Positions 1-10,743 of a stretch of 64,000 bases of DNA are shown in pieces. Numbering within the stretch: position 1 is the stretch's first letter; each line of letters starts with the position of its first letter. The stretch is from Modicisalibacter sp033446685 (GTDB taxonomy: Bacteria > Pseudomonadota > Gammaproteobacteria > Pseudomonadales > Halomonadaceae). The stretch is taken from the NCBI RefSeq assembly GCF_033446685.1, contig NZ_JAWQLY010000005.1, forward strand, positions 207,872 to 271,871, in the 5' to 3' direction. A program made the position numbers and the translations under genes. The notes below the pieces were generated by a model. That model made no database searches. It was not told the DNA's origin and saw only the letters and a program-made list of their open reading frames with translations.

Positions 1-2549
1 GCGGCCTCGCCGGCCCGCGACTCGCCGGCGACAACCGGGGCGAACAGCTGGCCGGCGGCCTGCGACAACCATTCACGGCGCGCCTCGAGGGCATGTTCGT
101 CGTCCGCATTGAGCACGTCGTGCAACGCGGTCCAGGCGATCCCCGCCTGATCGAGCAGACGATGCGCCTCGCGCTCGGCGACCTGGCGCGCCAGCGGATC
201 GCCGGCAAGGCTCTCGAGATAGCGCTCGCGGGCTTCGATCCGCTCGTCCAGGCCCTCGGCCTCGCTGAGCAGGCGCGGGTAGCGGAACTTGGCATCCTTG
301 AGCCATTGCGCCGGCGACTGCTCGCTGATATCGCCAAAGCTCAGCCAGGCCTGGTGCAGCTCGCGCAGGCGTTGCTCTTCCCGTTCCAGCCGATGCGCCG
401 CATCGTCGAGTTCGCGCGAGCGCCGATAGAGGCGATCGCGCAGGTGCACCGGATCGTCGTCGCCATGCACCTCGGCATAGCGCCGCGCCGACTCGGCCAG
501 CGGCGTCAGGCGCTCACCACGCGCCTGCGCCTCCTGCTGACGCTGACGCTGTGCGCGCTGCGCCTGCTGCCAGTCGGCCAGCTCGGCCTTGCGCCGCGCC
601 CAGAACTCCTCGACGGCGGCGTCGGGCCAGCCCTCGACGAAGGCCCGCCAGGCCTCCTGGCCGTGCTTGAGCGGGCCGCGCTCGCCCTCCAGGCGCGCGC
701 GCTCGCCATTGAGCCGGTCGCGCGCGTCACGGGCCTCGTCACGCTGGGCGCCGACGTCGTCCAGTTCGGCCTCGACGGTTTCGCGTTCGAGATCCAGCGC
801 CTCCTGCTGCGCGCTCTTCAGCGCCAGCCACTCGCCCGGTGAGGTATCCGGATGGGCCGCCTGGAACTCGGCGTGCCAGCGTGCACTGTCCTCGAGCTTG
901 GCGACACGCCCGATATGCGCGTTGAGCGCCTGGCGAGCCGTGTCGGCGGCGGCGATGGCGGTCTCGCGGGTCGCCTCGGGCGCCTCGAGCTCGGCTTCGC
1001 TGAACAGCCCCTCGCCCAGCGCCTGGGTATAGAAGCTCTGGTTGTCGGTGAATTCGCGCTGGCGCGATTCGAGCTGTTCACGCTCGCGCTCGAGGCGCTC
1101 CCACTCGGCCTCGAAGCCCCCGGCGTCCGCCTTGAGCTCCTTCAGGTAACGGCGATCGGCGATCACCTCTTCGCGAAAGCGGTTGCCGTCGAGCGCCTCG
1201 AAGGTATCGGCGGCCTCGTCGAGCCGCGCGAGCGCCCGGTAGCGTGCGCTGTCGTCGGCGAAGCCATGGCTGTCGGCCAGCCAGTCGCGGGCCGAGGCGA
1301 ATGCGACATGGTGGGCCTCGCGGGCGCTCGCCCAAGCCGCTTCGGGCAGATGAATCAGTTGGCGATGCGAGTCGACCCGCGCGCCACGCTCCGCCAGCGA
1401 CTCACGCACGCTGCGCTCGGGCTGGCCGCCGAGCCGGGCGAGCAGCCAGACCGATACCCGCGGGCGCTCGCTGTCGCCCTTGCTCCAGGCCAGCCCGGTG
1501 ACCTCGTCGGTCCCGGCCGCACCTGCTAGCGCATCCTCCGTCGCATCGGCCGCGGGCCGCCGCGGCAGGCCCGGCAGCGCCAGCAACGCCTGGCCGCCCA
1601 GCAGCCGTTCGCTGGCCGCCAGGCCCTCGTCGAGCTCGGCGAGACGCTCGCGCGCGCCGAGCAGCGCCTCGCCCTGCTCGTTGAGATCGGCGAGCCGGGC
1701 GACCTTGTCGTCGGCGCGCTTCTGGTCGGTCTCGGCCTCGCTCAGGCGGTGGCGCAGTTCGGTGACCTTGCTGCCCGAGTTGAGGATCACGTCCTCGATC
1801 AGCTCCTCGCCCTCGTCGGTCTCGCCTCGGGTCGCCCCGGAAAGAATCTGCGGCGCCAGTACCTCGAAGAAGAACGCTTGGTCGGCCTTCTCGCCGGCGC
1901 GCGGCTTGATGGCGTTGAATATCTGACTCTTGTCGGCGCCGCCCTCCTTCTGGAAGGCGGCCATCTGCGCCAGTTCCCGGCGCGAGATGTGCGAGCCCAC
2001 CGCGTCCAGCCACTCCTCGCGGTTGGCGCTGCGGGTCACGCCGTGGCTGCGCATTGCCGCCTGGACATCGCTGTTGGCGTACAGCGCCAGCTTGGCGTCG
2101 CGAGTCAGGTGATGGACGGGGATATCCTCGAGACGTCCGGCATAGTGATAGAAGGACAGCCCGCTGCCGTCGCTGTAGCCATACAAGCCGAACACGAAGG
2201 TCTCGCCGGCGACCTCCTCGCCGGCGGCGGCGAGCATGTCGGATTGCCCCGCCGCGCCATCGCCGCTGCGAAATTCCACTCGCAGGTGCGACCAGCTGCG
2301 GCCCTGGCCGCCGACGCTGGCCGGCGAGCACTTGCGGCGGGTACGCGCCAGCAGGGTGCGATCGCGCGACAGCAGGCCGATCAACGCCTCGGCGAGCGTC
2401 GTCTTGCCGAAGCCGTTTTCCATGCTGATGGCGCTCGACTGGCCGCGCAGATCGAGCAGCAGATGACGCATTTTGGCGTCCCAGGGCGAGGCGATGTCGC
2501 CGTGCTTGTTGAGCAGGTTGGCGACTTCGATACGGTTGATCACGCTCAT
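1..2549 (-). CDS. mksB: SMC-like ATPase subunit, MksB type, 3' end outside window
   Basis: This is the large ATPase of a MukBEF/MksBEF-like condensin, expected to bind and extrude DNA loops. About 849 codons are visible and the reading frame is open to the left edge. The N-terminus carries a P-loop (MENGFGKTTL, residues 43-52) of the glycine-poor form found in MukB/MksB heads. From about residue 250 onward the protein is rich in Glu, Arg, Ala and Leu, as expected for long coiled-coil arms. The Walker B and ABC signature motifs are not seen and should lie beyond position 1. The ATG at 2549 overlaps the stop of the upstream gene as ATGA, which fixes the start. Family-level identification is confident; choosing between chromosomal Mks and anti-plasmid Wadjet (JetC) is not possible here. 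Confidence 0.75.
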   Translation of the reverse strand, partial: MSVINRIEVANLLNKHGDIASPWDAKMRHLLLDLRGQSSAISMENGFGKTTLAEALIGLLSRDRTLLARTRRKCSPASVGGQGRSWSHLRVEFRSGDGAAGQSDMLAAAGEEVAGETFVFGLYGYSDGSGLSFYHYAGRLEDIPVHHLTRDAKLALYANSDVQAAMRSHGVTRSANREEWLDAVGSHISRRELAQMAAFQKEGGADKSQIFNAIKPRAGEKADQAFFFEVLAPQILSGATRGETDEGEELIEDVILNSGSKVTELRHRLSEAETDQKRADDKVARLADLNEQGEALLGARERLAELDEGLAASERLLGGQALLALPGLPRRPAADATEDALAGAAGTDEVTGLAWSKGDSERPRVSVWLLARLGGQPERSVRESLAERGARVDSHRQLIHLPEAAWASAREAHHVAFASARDWLADSHGFADDSARYRALARLDEAADTFEALDGNRFREEVIADRRYLKELKADAGGFEAEWERLEREREQLESRQREFTDNQSFYTQALGEGLFSEAELEAPEATRETAIAAADTARQALNAHIGRVAKLEDSARWHAEFQAAHPDTSPGEWLALKSAQQEALDLERETVEAELDDVGAQRDEARDARDRLNGERARLEGERGPLKHGQEAWRAFVEGWPDAAVEEFWARRKAELADWQQAQRAQRQRQQEAQARGERLTPLAESARRYAEVHGDDDPVHLRDRLYRRSRELDDAAHRLEREEQRLRELHQAWLSFGDISEQSPAQWLKDAKFRYPRLLSEAEGLDERIEARERYLESLAGDPLARQVAEREAHRLLDQAGIAWTALHDVLNADDEHALEARREWLSQAAGQLFAPVVAGESRAGEA

Positions 2550-3460
2550 GAACGGTCTCCACTGTCCTGCGCCTGGCCGGCATCCGAGTCGGCGAACAGG
2601 TCGTCGGATCGTGCCGCCTCGTCGTCCTCGCGCTCGGCGGGCGCCGTTTCGGCCGCTTCGTCGGCCGCACGGGTAGGCGTCGCGGCCGGCGTCCCCAGAT
2701 CGTCGCGCGCCTGGCCCGAGATCAGTTCGACCAGGTGCGAGAGGTGATGCACGCCGACCTGCTCGGCTTCCAGCGCGCCGAGCAGGGTCTGTTGCCAGAT
2801 GTCGCCACCGTCGTCGGTGGTTTCGCGGGCCGCTTCGAGCTGACCGCCGCGCACCTGAAGGTCGATGAATGCCTTGGCCCGGCGGGCCAGGTCCTCGCCG
2901 CGCTCGTCGAGCAGGCTACGGCTGGTCTCGGGAATGGCCTCGCCGAGCGCGCGCAACTCCTCGAGCCGCTCGCGCAGCAGCTCGATCAGCTCGGCGCTGG
3001 CGAAGGTCGCCTCCTGGTAGCGGCTGACATCCGACAGTGCGCGATTGAGCCGGGTATACAGGAGCGCGTGCAGCAGCAGCCACAGCTGCAGGTACCACTG
3101 CGCCAGCTCGGCACGGCTCTCCTGACGCAGGCGCAGGGCATCGAAGACCGGATCGCGGGTGTAGAGCGGCGGCTGTTCGAGTTCGGGGTCGGGCAGCAGC
3201 GCGTAGAGTCGCGAACCCGGGGCGATGCCCGGATAGTCGCCGGGTTCGAAGACCCGCAGGCGCAGGCCCTGGCCGGCCAGGAAATCGCGCAACGCCTCGC
3301 GTTCGGTGTCCAGTGCATCGTCGATCAGCGCGCACACGTCGCGCTCGGCGAGCTGGCCTTCGCGGGCGGCGCGGCGCTTGCGCCCGCCACTCGGCTGGCG
3401 CTCGGCGGTGCGGTAGCGCAGCAGGTAGGCGACCACCTCGCCCATCTCGGTCATGTTCAT
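2546..3460 (-). CDS. mksE: MksE-like accessory subunit of SMC complex (putative)
   Basis: This 304-residue protein is the middle gene of a three-gene cassette ending in an SMC-like ATPase. By position and size it corresponds to the MksE/MukE (KITE-type) subunit, which bridges kleisin and ATPase heads. The first 230 residues are mainly helical. The C-terminal 60 residues are acidic and low in complexity (Ala, Glu, Asp, Ser) and look disordered. The start overlaps the upstream stop as ATGA and the stop overlaps the ATPase start in the same way, so the three genes are translationally coupled. I do not recognise a diagnostic sequence motif. The assignment therefore rests on operon architecture. 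Confidence 0.55.
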   Translation of the reverse strand: MNMTEMGEVVAYLLRYRTAERQPSGGRKRRAAREGQLAERDVCALIDDALDTEREALRDFLAGQGLRLRVFEPGDYPGIAPGSRLYALLPDPELEQPPLYTRDPVFDALRLRQESRAELAQWYLQLWLLLHALLYTRLNRALSDVSRYQEATFASAELIELLRERLEELRALGEAIPETSRSLLDERGEDLARRAKAFIDLQVRGGQLEAARETTDDGGDIWQQTLLGALEAEQVGVHHLSHLVELISGQARDDLGTPAATPTRAADEAAETAPAEREDDEAARSDDLFADSDAGQAQDSGDRS

Positions 3461-4962
3461 GAGTCGTTATCCTGCACGGCAACGTCCGTAGCCGCGTTTG
3501 AAGGTTCGATAGCGGATTGCGGCGCGCGGGCCGCCGGCGCGTCCTCCGGCTCCCCCGAGGAAGACGCAGCCCCGGGGGTATCGGAGCGCCACAGCGAGGG
3601 CGTGACCGCGCCTTCGACCCGCCGCCCGTCGGCCAGGCGCACGGCGAACGGTTCGGCCTCGATGCCCACCGTCAGCCGGGCGTCGAGTAGCTGGGTGTCG
3701 ACGAAGGTGTTGAGCAACTGGGCCAGGCAGTCGTCGTCCTCGAAACGATGCCAGCCCTCGTCCAGCGCCTCGGGCAGCGATAGCGGCGCTTGCCGCAGGC
3801 GTTCGCGCAATGCCGGGCCGCGCCGCTGGAGAAAGCGCGCCAGCAGCGGATCCTCAGGCGCCGCATCGTGCTGCTCGTCGAACACCAGGGCCGTGGCGCT
3901 GTGTTCGGCGCGGCGCGTCTCGAGCAGCGGTATCAGCGGCTCGACCCGTGGCATCGCGGCGGCCAGGCCGAACGGCATCATGCGCTTGACCAGCGCATCG
4001 CGCAGCGCGTCGGGCAACGGCTCGCCGAGCGTGCGCCGCGACAGGTCGGCGAAATCGATCACCCCCATCGACTGGATGCGCCCTTCGGCGATGTCCGAAA
4101 GCAGCTCCGAAAGCCGCCGCGAGAGGTTCTCGATGGCGTTGAGCACGCGACCGATGGCGCCGGTCAGCATGCGTAGGTCCCAGTCCTGTTGCTGAGTGTC
4201 GCGCCAGGCCTCGAAGCGCTGCATGAGTTCCGGCGTGACCAGCTGCGAGCGGGCGCTGAGCAGGGTGTTCTGAATCGTCGACAGGGCGTTGTGATAATGG
4301 CGTTCGTTGTCGAGAAAGGCGCTGAGCTTGCCCTCGCGGGTGGGGTTCTCGCGCACCCGGCGCAGCTCCTGGGTCAGCGCGCGGATCGCCATCAGGATCT
4401 GGTTGGTGATGTCGGGGATTCGCGAGAAATCGCTGCGCGCCAGGGCCGCGAGTATCTTGGCGGCATCGTATTCCGAATACAGCAGGTCCTCGACCTGGCT
4501 GGCCAGGGTCACCGCCTGGCGGCCGCTCGGCGTCAGCCGCACCTGGCCGGTCTGACCCTGCTTCTCGATCAGCGCGGTGCGCTTGGTGCTGCGCGCGCCC
4601 CGGCGATCGCTGGCCTGTGCGTCACCGATGTCCGCGGAACCAGCCGCATCTCGAAAATGCAGCTCGCTGGGCGTGGACAGCAGATTGATGACGAAGGCCA
4701 GATCGTCGGCCGACAGCGCCGGGTAGTCCTCGCGCAGCTGCGCCAGGCAGCGCCGTTGCGAGACGAAGGCGCTGTTGGTGGCAAAATCCAGCTCGAGCAG
4801 GTAATCGAGCAGCAGACAGCCCAGATCCAGCCAGTAACCGTCACGCAGGCCACGGCGCTGTTCCTGGCTGACCTGGACGAACGCCGAACCCGGCTCGTGA
4901 GCGCTGTCGTGAAGATCGATCAGCCGCGTGGTGGCGACGAGCAGCTTGCTCCAGGCGGTCAT
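3457..4962 (-). CDS. mksF: MksF-like kleisin subunit of SMC complex (putative)
   Basis: This 501-residue protein is the first gene of the coupled cassette. Size and position match MksF, the kleisin that links the two ATPase heads. The N-terminal 100 residues are hydrophobic and helical and could form a winged-helix head. Residues roughly 160-300 are long amphipathic helices, as in kleisins. The C-terminal 60 residues are low in complexity (Ser, Pro, Glu, Ala). The chosen ATG has a GGGGA element just upstream. Gene order F-E-B is the order known for the Pseudomonas aeruginosa mks operon. I do not see the N-terminal HPAWRLLRAD-like block I associate with JetA, which weakly favours Mks over Wadjet. 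Confidence 0.55.
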   Translation of the reverse strand: MTAWSKLLVATTRLIDLHDSAHEPGSAFVQVSQEQRRGLRDGYWLDLGCLLLDYLLELDFATNSAFVSQRRCLAQLREDYPALSADDLAFVINLLSTPSELHFRDAAGSADIGDAQASDRRGARSTKRTALIEKQGQTGQVRLTPSGRQAVTLASQVEDLLYSEYDAAKILAALARSDFSRIPDITNQILMAIRALTQELRRVRENPTREGKLSAFLDNERHYHNALSTIQNTLLSARSQLVTPELMQRFEAWRDTQQQDWDLRMLTGAIGRVLNAIENLSRRLSELLSDIAEGRIQSMGVIDFADLSRRTLGEPLPDALRDALVKRMMPFGLAAAMPRVEPLIPLLETRRAEHSATALVFDEQHDAAPEDPLLARFLQRRGPALRERLRQAPLSLPEALDEGWHRFEDDDCLAQLLNTFVDTQLLDARLTVGIEAEPFAVRLADGRRVEGAVTPSLWRSDTPGAASSSGEPEDAPAARAPQSAIEPSNAATDVAVQDNDS

Positions 4963-5045
4963 GGGTCATCCCCGATGGACAAAAGCCGCCATTATGCCAA
5001 GGGACTCGCCACACTCATACGCTTGTCGGCGCCTTGCCCTTGCCG

Positions 5046-5624
5046 TCAGGTCCGCCCGCGGCTTTCTCCGCTCGCCACGCCGCCGGCGATCAGGTGCGCG
5101 GTGCGCAGCGGTTCGGGAATGGCGCCGTTGATGGCGGTCTCGCGCAGCACGCGCTCGGCCTCCTGCCGACTGAGCCCCACGCGCTGCACGTGGACGCCCG
5201 CCAACGGCTCCATCGGCCCGAGGCGTTCGACCCTAGCCCACTTGGCAGCGCCACCGGGGACCCGCTCGAGCAGGGCGCGGCGCATCGCCTCCGGACGCGG
5301 CGCGTGACGGGCCACCACCAGCACCGGCACCCCCAGCGCCGCCTGCAACTTCACCGCATCGACGACGTTGAACCCGGCCAGGGCGACGCCCTGTAGCATG
5401 ACGAGTTGCAGGTGAGCGCCGAACTTGCTGTCGCGCACCAGCTCGATCAGTACCCGCGTGCCGTTCGCGCCGTCGCGGCGCACCCGGCCCGAAACGACCC
5501 CCTCCAGGCGCAAGCCGGAATAGATCGCGCCGACGACGGTGACGTCGCCACGATGCGTGCGGGCGAAGGGACAGTCGTCGAAGCCGACGATATGCGAGAA
5601 TGCGCGCAGCTGGCGCGTCGTCAT
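5046..5624 (-). CDS. DUF99 family protein (endonuclease dU-like)
   Basis: A 192-residue protein with the DUF99 hallmarks: an early GFDDCPF segment (residues 14-20), then a DVTVVGAIYSG strand and a central LQLVMLQGVALAGFNVVD block. DUF99 is related to endonuclease V and is widespread in archaea but patchy in bacteria. A role in repair of deaminated bases is inferred from the family and has not been shown for this protein. It diverges from the recQ-family helicase across 67 bp and lies 83 bp upstream of the mks cassette on the same strand. The conserved Asp pair after GF is retained, consistent with an active enzyme. Confidence 0.75.
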   Translation of the reverse strand: MTTRQLRAFSHIVGFDDCPFARTHRGDVTVVGAIYSGLRLEGVVSGRVRRDGANGTRVLIELVRDSKFGAHLQLVMLQGVALAGFNVVDAVKLQAALGVPVLVVARHAPRPEAMRRALLERVPGGAAKWARVERLGPMEPLAGVHVQRVGLSRQEAERVLRETAINGAIPEPLRTAHLIAGGVASGESRGRT

Positions 5625-5691
5625 CGATGGACCCCATACGTAGCGAACAAACGTTATCCCAGCCCCGCCACCCTACCGCTCAGGAGCGCGC

Positions 5692-7668
<1,977 letters not shown>

Positions 7669-7698
7669 ACGGGACTAGCCAGGCCGGCGGCCTGCCGC

Positions 7699-9252
7699 TC
7701 ACTCCGCGCCGATGCCGTGACGCTTGAGCTTGTTGGCGATGGTGGTGTGCGAAACGCCGAGCCGGCGCCCCAGCAGCCGGCTGGAGGGGTACTCGGCATA
7801 GAGCGTGGCCAGTACGCGCTTTTCGACCTCGCCGAGAATGTCGCCCAGCGAGCCCTTGAGATCGACCCCGGCGAGCCCCGGCGCCGCGCCGACATCGGGC
7901 ATGCGCAGATGGCTGGCCTGAAGCGCGCCGCCCTCGCACAGCGAGACCGCCTGGAACAGCACGTTCTCGAGCTGGCGCACGTTGCCCGGCCAGTGGTAAT
8001 TGACCAACCGCGCCCGCGCGGCTTCGGAGAGCGCCGGCAGCGGACAGCCGATCTGGCGCGCGGCGCGGTCGATGAAATGTTCGGCGAGTTCGCCGATACC
8101 ATCCAGGCATTCGCGCAGCGGCGGAATATGCACCGCCAGCACGTTGAGGCGATGATAGAGATCCTGACGAAACAGCCCATCGGCGCATAGCCGCGGCAGG
8201 TCCTGCTGGGTGGCACAGATCACTCGCACGTCGAGATAGGTCTCCTCGTCGCTGCCCACGCGGCGAAACCCGCCGTCCTGCAAAAAGCGCAGCAACTTGA
8301 CCTGCAGCCGCGGGCTCATCTCGCCGACCTCGTCGAGGAAGATGGTGCCGCCGGCGGTCAGTTCGAGCAGCCCCAGCTTGCCCTCGGGGCGGGCGCCTTC
8401 GAAGGCGCCCGGCGCATAACCGAACAGCTCGGTCTCGGCCATCGACTCGGGCAGCCCGGCGCAGCTCAACGCCATGAACGGCGCCTGGCCACGCGGACTG
8501 GCCAGGTGGCAGGCGCGCGCCAGCAACTCCTTGCCGGTACCGGTCTCGCCCTCGATCAGCAGCGGCGCGTCGAGCGGTGCCATGCGCCGCGCTTCGCGCA
8601 CCACGCCGGCCAGCCGCGGGCTGGCCTGGAAGATCGCCTCGAAACCGCGCAGCTCCTGGCGCTGGACGTGATAGATGCGCTCGCCGACGCGATCGGCGCG
8701 GTGCAGCGTCACCACCGCGCCGGCCAGCGAGGCGACGTCGTCCTTCTCGCCGTGCAGCGGCGCGATGTCGGCCAGGTAGATCGCCTCGTTGAGCTTGAGC
8801 CGCAAGCCGTTGACCCGCGCATTGTTGCGACGCACCAGCTCGGGCAGGTCGAGATCGTGGATGTAACGATCCAGCGACAGCCCCGGCACCTCGTCGACGC
8901 GCACCCCGAGCATCTGCCCGGCGGCACGGTTGGCGGCGACGATGCGCCCCTCCATGTCGATCGACATCACCGGGTCGGACAGCGACGACAGCAACGCGTC
9001 GAGTTCCAGGTGCCGGCGCTCGCTGGGCATCAGGCTGACCCGCTTGACGCTGAATACCCCGGGTACCGCCTCGAGCACCGGGCGCAGCGTGGCGAGTTGG
9101 GCATACAGCAGATTGGGTACGTGCAGATAGATGGCGTTGCCCTGGTCGCCGCCCACCTCGCCGCGGGCGACGTTGAGGCCGTAGTCGGCGAACGGCGAGA
9201 CGATGTCGCGCAGTATGCCGATGCGGTTCTGGCAGTGGAGCTTGAGGCGCAT
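7699..9252 (-). CDS. phhR: TyrR/PhhR-type aromatic amino acid regulator
   Basis: A 517-residue regulator matching TyrR (513 residues in E. coli). It has an N-terminal ACT-like domain (residues 1-75), a PAS domain (about 80-185) and a sigma54-type AAA+ domain. The Walker A is GETGTGKE (235-242) and the Walker B GGTIFLDEVG (301-310). The C-terminal helix-turn-helix is LGRRLGVSHTTIANKLKRHG. The loop that should read GAFTGA is GYAPGAFEGA (278-287), so like TyrR it probably does not drive sigma54 polymerase in the usual way. I use the ATG beginning MRLKLHCQ; upstream codons in the same frame look non-coding. It faces phhABC and should control that operon in response to phenylalanine or tyrosine. 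Confidence 0.93.
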   Translation of the reverse strand: MRLKLHCQNRIGILRDIVSPFADYGLNVARGEVGGDQGNAIYLHVPNLLYAQLATLRPVLEAVPGVFSVKRVSLMPSERRHLELDALLSSLSDPVMSIDMEGRIVAANRAAGQMLGVRVDEVPGLSLDRYIHDLDLPELVRRNNARVNGLRLKLNEAIYLADIAPLHGEKDDVASLAGAVVTLHRADRVGERIYHVQRQELRGFEAIFQASPRLAGVVREARRMAPLDAPLLIEGETGTGKELLARACHLASPRGQAPFMALSCAGLPESMAETELFGYAPGAFEGARPEGKLGLLELTAGGTIFLDEVGEMSPRLQVKLLRFLQDGGFRRVGSDEETYLDVRVICATQQDLPRLCADGLFRQDLYHRLNVLAVHIPPLRECLDGIGELAEHFIDRAARQIGCPLPALSEAARARLVNYHWPGNVRQLENVLFQAVSLCEGGALQASHLRMPDVGAAPGLAGVDLKGSLGDILGEVEKRVLATLYAEYPSSRLLGRRLGVSHTTIANKLKRHGIGAE

Positions 9253-9391
9253 GAGACGAATCCTGAACGGGCGATGAGCGATTCTCGTCACGGCGACGTG
9301 ACTCGGCTGTAACGCTAGCCTGACAGCCGGAGCGCGCTCAATGCGTCCGATAGGGTCCATTGGTCGAGAACGGGCGCGTTCGATGGGTATC

Positions 9392-9409
9392 TGTAAATAA
9401 AATCTTACA
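9392..9409. promoter_or_regulatory. TyrR/PhhR box
   Basis: The sequence TGTAAATAAAATCTTACA differs at one arm position from the TyrR consensus TGTAAA-N6-TTTACA. It lies in the 269-bp divergent region between phhR and phhA, 113 bp before the phhA start. This fits PhhR activation of phhABC. Confidence 0.85.
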
Positions 9410-9521
9410 CCGCATCGCTCCATACCTCGCCGGCCACGCCCCAAAAGCACTCGCCACCAATGCCGCGCGCCCTATGCTGGAAGCACAACCATGACAACGA
9501 CAAGCCCGACGGGAGCCCGCC

Positions 9522-10322
9522 ATGGCCAAGCAAACCCAGTATCAGGCCCATCAGCCGAATGCCGACGGCTTCATCGACTACAGTGCAACCGAGCACCGCA
9601 CCTGGCAGGCGCTGATGGAGCGCCAACTGGCAATCATCGAGGGCCGCGTCTGCCGGGAGTATCTCGATGGCCTCGAGCGCCTGGCATTGCCCAGCGACCG
9701 AATCCCCCAACTCGGCGACGTCGATCGGGTACTACAGGCGACGACCGGCTGGCAGACCGCCGCGGTGCCCGCGCTGATCCCGTTCGATACCTTCTTCGAG
9801 CTGCTCGCCAATCGTCGTTTCCCGGTCGCCACCTTCATTCGCACCCCCGAGGAGATGGACTATCTGCAGGAGCCGGACATCTTCCACGAGATCTTCGGCC
9901 ATTGCCCGATGCTCACCAACCCGGATTTCGCCGAGTTCACCGAGACCTACGGCAAGCTCGGCCTGGCCGCCAGCAAGCAGGAGCGCGTCTATCTTGCCCG
10001 GCTGTACTGGATGACCGTCGAGTTCGGCCTGGTCGACACGCCCGAAGGCCGGCGCATCTATGGCGGTGGAATCATCTCCTCGCCCAAGGAAACCTTCCAT
10101 GCGCTCTCGGACGTCCCGGCCCATCACCCCTTCGACCCGGTCGATGCCCTGCGCACGCCTTATCGCATCGATATCCTGCAACCGCTTTACTACGTGATTG
10201 ACGATCTCGCCACGCTGCACGACCTTGCGGGACAGGACATCATGGCGCTGGTCCGCGAAGCCATGCGGCTGGGTCTCTACGCGCCGACCTTCGAGCCCAA
10301 GCCCAAGGCCGCCGAGGCCTGA
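9522..10322 (+). CDS. phhA: Phenylalanine-4-hydroxylase
   Basis: This enzyme converts phenylalanine to tyrosine using O2, non-haem iron and tetrahydropterin. The 266-residue protein carries the iron-binding HEIFGHCP motif (two His ligands), followed by YWMTVEFG, which supplies the Glu ligand. Length matches the compact bacterial single-domain enzymes, without the N-terminal regulatory domain of animal forms. The ATG follows a GGGAG site. It is the first gene of phhA-phhB-phhC and lies downstream of a TyrR box, so phenylalanine induction through PhhR is expected. Confidence 0.97.
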   Translation: MAKQTQYQAHQPNADGFIDYSATEHRTWQALMERQLAIIEGRVCREYLDGLERLALPSDRIPQLGDVDRVLQATTGWQTAAVPALIPFDTFFELLANRRFPVATFIRTPEEMDYLQEPDIFHEIFGHCPMLTNPDFAEFTETYGKLGLAASKQERVYLARLYWMTVEFGLVDTPEGRRIYGGGIISSPKETFHALSDVPAHHPFDPVDALRTPYRIDILQPLYYVIDDLATLHDLAGQDIMALVREAMRLGLYAPTFEPKPKAAEA

Positions 10323-10374
10323 GTGGCGCTCCCCGACAGACCGACACGCCCCTTAACAACCCCAAGGAGCCTCC

Positions 10375-10743
10375 ATGAGCGAGTCATCCCAAGAACTGTC
10401 CCAGCAGCAATGCGAAGCCTGCAGTTTCGACGCTCCACGCGTCACCGACAGCGAGATCGATCGCTTCAAGGCCGCAATCCCCGACTGGCAGATCGTCGAG
10501 CGCGATGGCATCATGCAGTTGGAACGCCTTTTCAAGTTCCGCAACTTCAAGCAGGCCCTGGCGTTCACCAACCGCATCGGTGAGCTGGCCGAGGAAGCCG
10601 GCCATCACCCGGCGCTGCTCACCGAGTGGGGCAAGGTCACCGTGACCTGGTGGTCCCATGCGATCAAGGGTCTGCACAAGAACGACTTCATTCTGGCCGC
10701 CAGAACCGACGAGGTAGCAGAGTCCAATGTTCGAGCAGATTGA
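10375..10743 (+). CDS. phhB: Pterin-4a-carbinolamine dehydratase
   Basis: This 122-residue protein recycles the hydroxypterin made by phenylalanine hydroxylase. The signature EEAGHHPALLTEWGKVTV is present, with the paired His residues of the active site, followed by a TWWSHAIKGL block. The N-terminal 20 residues are Ser/Gln-rich. It begins 52 bp after phhA and its last 17 bases overlap the aminotransferase gene, so the three genes are one transcript. Confidence 0.96.
   Translation: MSESSQELSQQQCEACSFDAPRVTDSEIDRFKAAIPDWQIVERDGIMQLERLFKFRNFKQALAFTNRIGELAEEAGHHPALLTEWGKVTVTWWSHAIKGLHKNDFILAARTDEVAESNVRAD

Noticed and set aside
1402..2670. 422-codon minus-strand frame inside the SMC gene
   Set aside because: It is out of frame with the P-loop-containing frame starting at 2549 and is made of low-complexity Arg/Ala/Gly sequence.
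2735..4195. 486-codon plus-strand open frame
   Set aside because: Antisense to the mks cassette, whose three genes are coupled by ATGA overlaps. No supporting features.
7681..7693. AGGCC-GGC-GGCCT hairpin between recQ and phhR
   Set aside because: A 5-bp stem without a T-run is too weak to call as a terminator.
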